Positions 59,521 to 64,000 of a stretch of 64,000 bases of DNA are shown here, piece by piece (positions within the stretch are counted from its first letter, which is position 1; every line of letters starts with the position of its first letter). This DNA comes from Polyangiaceae bacterium. Lineage in GTDB: Bacteria > Myxococcota_A > Polyangia > Polyangiales > Polyangiaceae. The notes beneath the pieces are model-generated. The model was not told the origin of the DNA. It was given only the letters and a program-made list of their open reading frames with translations, and did no database searches. The position numbers and the translations under genes are program-made. The stretch covers positions 1 through 64,000 of the forward strand of contig JABFXY010000116.1 in assembly GCA_013361525.1 (NCBI GenBank). The letters are read 5' to 3'.

Positions 59521-60835
59521 GTCGGCGCAGATAGGTAAAGGCTCGCCCATAGGCGCGCGAATAGAGGCTGTTGAGCATGGTCCCGATGCGGTCGCCTTGG
59601 GTGATGTCCGCGACGTAGATCGATCGACCGTCGTTCAGCGTCGCGACGGCGCCGGCAAAGTTCATGGATGCAAACAAGCGGTCGAGCCCGATTTGCGTAA
59701 GCTGTTTGCCATCGGTGTCGTAGGTCACGACAGCCGTTCCGCTCACCAGCGTAACGCCGCCGGGAGACACATGGAGTTGCGAGCGGTGCGCTTCGGATTG
59801 GTCATCGGCCGCCCTCGCGTCCACCGCCCATTCGATCTCCGCTTCCGGGGACCATTTCGACAGCTCGTATCCGAGCCCGTTGGCAAAGCTGCAAAACGAG
59901 GCGGCGTAAAATCCACCGTCCGGCGCAAACTCGAAGCTGCCCGTCGTCATGCAACTCGGCAGCTCCCATTTTCCAATCTCGGCCCCGCGGGCGTCGAAAC
60001 GGACGAGGCTCGCCTGCTGGTATGATGCCGTGACGGCCGACACGGAGCCTTCCGGAGAGACGGCGAGCTGAAGCACGTAATCCCCCTGAATCGGCGCGAT
60101 GAAGCGAGCTCGTCGATGGGGACCTAAGCTCAGAATGAATCGTTGCGGGCTCGTCCGAGTCGGTTTGAACGACGGACCCGCGATCTTCAACGGCGCTCGG
60201 GCGACACCCGTCATGACGCTCGAGCCGTCGGAGCCGGTCGCGATTTGCGCTTCGGTCACCACGCCGCCGAGCGGAATCGATTGAATGTTGCCGCGCGAAT
60301 CGAGGATATGAATCTCGCTCGTGCCATAAGCATCCTCCGTCTTTGGCCAGTCGAGCGGAACGACGGCCGGAAGAGCGGCGGATCCCCCGGGCAATGCGCC
60401 TCCGTCGCCATAGCCGGTCACGCGCGCCCGCTTCGACCAGACGACGCGCCCTGATGGTGAGAAGCGACCGAGTGTGTCCCCCTCCATCGTCGCGCCGAGA
60501 AACGAGGGCACGACGAGAACACCGCCCACACCATCCGGATAAAGCATCACGTGACCACCATCGAATCCGATGTTCCACGCGAGCTCGCCGGCGTGCCGCT
60601 CTCCTTTCGAGATCAAACCGGCGGGCACGACGGTGAGCGGAGCGGTCGGCGCGGCGTCCTCGGCGACCGCTGGAGGAACGACGCCCGGGCAAACGATCGG
60701 CGGCAGCGATCGAGCGGGCGCAGCCGGCGCCGGGACGCGCGGCGCGACCGGCTCGGCGCACCCGAGCATGCCGAGCGCTGTGGCGAGGAACGACATGACC
60801 CGGCGCGATATTCGAGAGGCTTTTCCCTGCCCCAT
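59501..60835 (-). CDS. Predicted lipoprotein, beta-propeller-like (first of the pair)
   Basis: 444 residues from the ATG at 60835. Signal FLATALGMLGC with lipobox, Pro/Ala linker, then blades GGVLVVPSFLGATMEGDT, SEIHILDSRGNIQSIPLGG and FEFAPDGGFYAASFCSFANG. Same general build as its downstream neighbour; by eye the sequences share the linker style and blade spacing but few identical residues. Unknown function. Divergent from the Ala/Ser/Thr-rich lipoprotein at 60966, with 130 bases between. Confidence 0.66.
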   Translation of the reverse strand: MGQGKASRISRRVMSFLATALGMLGCAEPVAPRVPAPAAPARSLPPIVCPGVVPPAVAEDAAPTAPLTVVPAGLISKGERHAGELAWNIGFDGGHVMLYPDGVGGVLVVPSFLGATMEGDTLGRFSPSGRVVWSKRARVTGYGDGGALPGGSAALPAVVPLDWPKTEDAYGTSEIHILDSRGNIQSIPLGGVVTEAQIATGSDGSSVMTGVARAPLKIAGPSFKPTRTSPQRFILSLGPHRRARFIAPIQGDYVLQLAVSPEGSVSAVTASYQQASLVRFDARGAEIGKWELPSCMTTGSFEFAPDGGFYAASFCSFANGLGYELSKWSPEAEIEWAVDARAADDQSEAHRSQLHVSPGGVTLVSGTAVVTYDTDGKQLTQIGLDRLFASMNFAGAVATLNDGRSIYVADITQGDRIGTMLNSLYSRAYGRAFTYLRRHDLPTP

Positions 60836-60965
60836 GATCGGAGCTCGTACGCTCTTCGTGCCGTCTCGATTCCGAGCTCGACGGCACGATGGGACTTGCC
60901 AACAAGACATGCCGCCCGACAATGCAACGTTTTTTCCAAGCGATGTGTGCGTCGATTATGGGTTG

Positions 60966-61769
60966 ATGCGCGCGCGCACCGTGGACAAGGCAGGGCTCGT
61001 GAAAAAGCTCCTACCGCTCATGGTCATCGCTGCCGCCGCCTGCACGGAGCCTGCGGGCGACACCGGTTCTTCGGCTTCGGCCTCGAAGAGCAGCGCGCCG
61101 CGCTCGGCCTCCGCACGTGCCACCTCGACGTCCGCCGCAACATCGACTGCAACCGCGACTGCAACCGTAGCTGCAACGGCGAGCGCGGCTGCATCCGCAG
61201 CGACGACGGCGAGCGCCGCCACCTCGGCGACCTCCGCGAGCGGTGACGGCGGCTCCTTCTTCGCAGGCGAGATCCCGGCGACCGTGAAGGTCAAAGCCAT
61301 CAAGGCTTCGGCGATGGACGACAACGTCCTCATCTTCCAGCCGGTCGAAGGCTGGACGGGCGGCAAGCTCCCTGGAAACGACTACATGGCGCAAAGCAAA
61401 GATCAGAGCGCCGTCTTCCGACTCGATACGTCCTCGGCGGTCGTCACGAGCCTCGGGTGCAAAGAGATCTCGACGCCGCTCTCGATGGCGCCCGCGAAGA
61501 TCAAGAACGTCACCGAGGTCGCGGCGCCGAAGCTCACCAAGGTCGGAAAGAACGGGTTCGCCGCGAAAGAGGGCGAATGCGCCGGCGAAGGCCCGAAAGG
61601 CCCCGTCGAGATCCATTTCATCGATGTCGCGCGCGAGACGCAGGGTGACGTCTGGCATTACGCGATCATGGTCAGCTTCCCGAAAGACTCGGCGGACCTG
61701 AAGGCCGAGGCACAAGCGTGGGCTCGCTCGCTCGAGTTCACCGGACGAAGCGGCTACAAGATGGAGTAG
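60966..61769 (+). CDS. Lipoprotein with Ala/Ser/Thr low-complexity linker
   Basis: 267 residues from the ATG at 60966. Signal LLPLMVIAAAAC with lipobox, then about 65 residues made almost only of Ala, Ser and Thr (TATATATVAATASAAAS style), then a folded end: VKVKAIKASAMDDNVLIFQP, VTSLGCKEISTPLS, GPVEIHFIDVARETQGD. No known domain. The linker may be flexible or glycosylated. Ends 19 bases before the convergent AraC gene. Confidence 0.65.
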   Translation: MRARTVDKAGLVKKLLPLMVIAAAACTEPAGDTGSSASASKSSAPRSASARATSTSAATSTATATATVAATASAAASAATTASAATSATSASGDGGSFFAGEIPATVKVKAIKASAMDDNVLIFQPVEGWTGGKLPGNDYMAQSKDQSAVFRLDTSSAVVTSLGCKEISTPLSMAPAKIKNVTEVAAPKLTKVGKNGFAAKEGECAGEGPKGPVEIHFIDVARETQGDVWHYAIMVSFPKDSADLKAEAQAWARSLEFTGRSGYKME

Positions 61770-61788
61770 CCGTCGGACAGACCAGCCG

Positions 61789-62841
61789 TCAGGCGCCGTC
61801 GTGAATGGCGCGCCGCCGCATCTGTCCCGGCGTTCGGTCGAACCAACGAACGCAGGCACGGTGGAACGCGGCGCGCTCCGAATATCCGGTCAAGAACGCG
61901 ACCTCGTCGACGGTCCTGCCTTCGGTGAGGAGTGATTGGGCCGCGGCTCGACGAGCCTCGTCGAGCTCGGCGGCGTAGCTCGTCCCTTCTTCGGCGAGCC
62001 GGCGCTCCAGCGTTCGTGGTGACAGCGCCAGCTCCACGGCGCACCGCTGAAGCGAAAAGCTGCCGGTCGTGAGCGCACGCGCGAGGAACGCGCGCACCCT
62101 TCCACGAAGCTCGGAAAGAGCGGGCAGTGCGTCGATCTCGCTTCGCGCCTGCTGCTCGAAGACCCCGCGAAATAGCGCGTGCGCCGTCGCAACGGGTCGG
62201 TTCATCGTGTCGCGCTCGAATGCGACATAAGCAGGAGACGACACGCGCGCGGGTGGCTGTTTGAAAAATGCCACCAGCGAATCGACGTCCGCGGGCGCAA
62301 ACGGTAGCGCCCAAGCGACAGGCGCGGCGTCTGCCTCGCCGGTGAGGAAACGCACGGCCATGAGCGTCTCGGCGAGCGCACACACCTCGAGAACGCCCGT
62401 CGCCGCGTGCCTGCGCCCGGGGGCACGAAAGCTGACAGCCATTTCTGACCGCGGCCGGCCAACGTCGGCGCCGCTCACGATCGCGAACCGATCTCCGTCA
62501 CCCCAGAGGCGCTGGTACTCGAATGCGCGGGCAAAACCGCGCGCGAGCGTTTCACTTGCGAGGAGGATCAGCGCGGGCGTGTGATAGGCGTCCGGCTCGG
62601 ACGTCGTCGCGAGGATGATCCCCAATCGTTCAACGCTCGCTTTTTCGAGGAGAAGCGCGAGGAAGTCGAGCACACGCGCAATAGGGACCCGGCCCTTCGG
62701 GTCCGTCAGGAGCCCGCGGTCGAGCCCGCTCTTCGTGAGGAGCTGAGCCTCGTCGGCGCCGAGGGCGCTCGCGACGCCGAGGACCCGTTTGGCCATGCGC
62801 GCAGCGACGCAGGGCTCGCCGTTCCGAAAAGGGGTCGCCAT
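61789..62841 (-). CDS. AraC-family regulator with arabinose-type sensor domain
   Basis: 350 residues from the ATG at 62841. The N-terminal 220 residues have the arabinose_bd-like layout of the OruR/ArgR-type AraC proteins (VLDFLALLLEKASVERLGIIL, LARGFARAFEYQRLWGD). C-terminal HTH pair: CAVELALSPRTLERRLAEEG and TVDEVAFLTGYSERAAFHRACVRWFDRTPGQMRR. It activates transcription, often of the divergent gene. Here that is the HSL-type esterase at 62938, 96 bases away, a likely target. Confidence 0.9.
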   Translation of the reverse strand: MATPFRNGEPCVAARMAKRVLGVASALGADEAQLLTKSGLDRGLLTDPKGRVPIARVLDFLALLLEKASVERLGIILATTSEPDAYHTPALILLASETLARGFARAFEYQRLWGDGDRFAIVSGADVGRPRSEMAVSFRAPGRRHAATGVLEVCALAETLMAVRFLTGEADAAPVAWALPFAPADVDSLVAFFKQPPARVSSPAYVAFERDTMNRPVATAHALFRGVFEQQARSEIDALPALSELRGRVRAFLARALTTGSFSLQRCAVELALSPRTLERRLAEEGTSYAAELDEARRAAAQSLLTEGRTVDEVAFLTGYSERAAFHRACVRWFDRTPGQMRRRAIHDGA

Positions 62842-62937
62842 ACCGCCGGCGACGATAGCGGATTGGCGAGCAGTGTCACATCGCTTGGCGGGCGCTGTCA
62901 TCGCCGACGATGACGGAAATCCCTAGGTTCGTCGGCG

Positions 62938-63918
62938 ATGGGAAGGTTCCTTCGACTCGGGCTCCTGTTTCAACGCGCGTTCTGGACGACCGTCGTTCGA
63001 CGCCTCCTCGGGCGGTCACCGCGGCCCGGGCTCGGCTTCTCGATGGATATGCTGATTACCTTCCTCGCGCTCGATTGGCGCGGCCTCGCGCGGTGGCCGA
63101 TCGAACGCGTGCGTGCCGACCTCGCTGCGAGGCCGCTACCGACATCCGCGACCAAGCTCGTCAGGGTCGAACGTGTCGACGCCGGCGGCGTACCCGGAGC
63201 CTGGATAGAGTCGGACACGGCGAAACGAGACCGCGTCGTCCTGTATCTCCATGGCGGTTCGTACCTGTTCGGCTCGCACGAAACGCACGCAGACACGCTC
63301 GCGCGCATCGCGCTCGCATCCGGTGCACGTGTGCTCGCCCCCGACTACCGATTGGCGCCCGAGCACCCATACCCTGCCCAGCTCGACGACGCTCTCCGTG
63401 TGTATCGCTACCTGCTCGAGAAGCACGCGCCGGAGCAAATCGTCGTCGCAGGCGAAAGCGCCGGCGGAAACCTAACATTGACATTGCTCATCGCATTGCG
63501 CGAGCGGGGTTTGCCGATGCCTGCCGGCGCCGCGCCCATTTCCGCGTGGGTCGACCTCGGCGCGACCAGGCAGTCCCATTCGACGAACGCAGCGGGCGAT
63601 TACGGAGACCGCGAGATGTTGCTCGAACAGGCGCGAATGTTCGCGAACGACATACCGCTCGACGACCCGCGCATCTCACCACTGTTCGCGGATCTGCGCG
63701 GTCTTCCGCCACTCTACTTGCAATTCGGCGCGCTCGAGCGACTGCGCGACGAGAACCTCGAGCTCGCCGACAAAGTGCGAAAAGCCGGCGGCGCGGCCGA
63801 GGTCGATTCGATCGCGAATCATCCTCATGCCCCGCTGTTCTTTGCGCATTGGTCGCCAGAGGCGCAGGCGGGGGTCGACCGGCTTGGAAGGTGGATTCGG
63901 GGGCGGTTTGGGGGTTGA
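62938..63918 (+). CDS. Alpha/beta hydrolase, hormone-sensitive-lipase-like esterase
   Basis: 326 residues from the ATG at 62938. LYLHGGSYLFGS is the HGG oxyanion motif, followed by YRLAPEHPYPAQLDDA and nucleophile VVAGESAGGNL. Then comes the Asp-His end: LQFGALERLRDENLELA and SIANHPHAPLFFAHW. This is the HSL family IV esterase set. The acid residue is probably Asp or Glu in the GALERLRDE segment (often Asp in relatives). Acts on short- to medium-chain esters. Divergent from an AraC regulator. The last 80 bases of the window after it hold only a GGC-rich stretch with no clear gene. Confidence 0.92.
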   Translation: MGRFLRLGLLFQRAFWTTVVRRLLGRSPRPGLGFSMDMLITFLALDWRGLARWPIERVRADLAARPLPTSATKLVRVERVDAGGVPGAWIESDTAKRDRVVLYLHGGSYLFGSHETHADTLARIALASGARVLAPDYRLAPEHPYPAQLDDALRVYRYLLEKHAPEQIVVAGESAGGNLTLTLLIALRERGLPMPAGAAPISAWVDLGATRQSHSTNAAGDYGDREMLLEQARMFANDIPLDDPRISPLFADLRGLPPLYLQFGALERLRDENLELADKVRKAGGAAEVDSIANHPHAPLFFAHWSPEAQAGVDRLGRWIRGRFGG

Positions 63919-64000
63919 GGTGGCGGGGGCGGGGGCGGCAACCGCGGCGCCGACAACCGCGGCGGGCGGCAACCACGGCGGCGAGGCGGCGCGAACGAAT

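Noticed and set aside
63919..64000. Gene at the right window edge
   Set aside because: The last 80 bases are GGC/GCG-rich with simple-sequence character and show no start or recognisable peptide.

Overview
High-GC DNA that looks like a chromosome segment of a myxobacterium (Myxococcota, probably Polyangiales). I infer this from gene content, not from a marker gene: an FHA-linked sigma-54 activator, a eukaryote-like Ser/Thr kinase, a Ku/LigD end-joining pair, and about twenty predicted lipoproteins, several with a Gly/Ser-rich linker straight after the lipobox Cys. No rRNA, tRNA, CRISPR array, prophage or transposase gene was seen.

Layout. 1-2 kb: cut gene, macro-domain protein, small lipoprotein. 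2-15.2 kb, all minus strand: FHA/sigma-54 activator, then a small lipoprotein translationally coupled to a 2291-aa secreted SpvB/Tc/RHS-type giant, then another lipoprotein, then a Ser/Thr kinase with an extracytoplasmic amino-acid-binding-like sensor. 15.2-16.6 kb: ArsR-SRPBCC-SRPBCC operon behind a perfect 20-bp palindrome. 16.7-24.7 kb: DHFR/RibD-like protein, GH18-like protein, zinc-ribbon membrane protein, lipoprotein, S9 peptidase and OsmC protein. The long gaps among them carry a dispersed element: a 47-bp repeat, three times as an inverted pair about 91 bp apart. 24.7-36.5 kb: mixed metabolic and envelope genes (P450, NAPE-PLD-like hydrolase, VWA lipoprotein, GNAT, AraC, TrxR-like, TerC, YkgJ, purple acid phosphatase).

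36.6-41.3 kb holds what I consider the most novel locus: a BamA/D15-type outer-membrane barrel gene coupled by 4-nt overlap to the first of two tandem paralogous lipoproteins. Both lipoproteins carry an intact protein-kinase-like motif set (Lys in a beta strand, HxDxxxxN, DFG). 41.4-44.7 kb: amidohydrolase lipoprotein with a coupled small protein, and another lipoprotein. 44.8-48.4 kb: divergent ku and ligD with a 13-bp direct repeat between them. 48.4-58.1 kb: small genes, three perfect 93-bp tandem repeats, TPR protein, VanW-family protein, large lipoprotein, STAS-like protein, GH114-like lipoprotein, multicopper oxidase and sterol-desaturase-like hydroxylase with overlapping divergent 5' ends. 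58.1-64 kb: two adjacent beta-propeller-like lipoproteins, an Ala/Ser/Thr-rich lipoprotein, an AraC regulator divergent from an HSL-type esterase.

All functions are read by eye from translated motifs. No database search was run.
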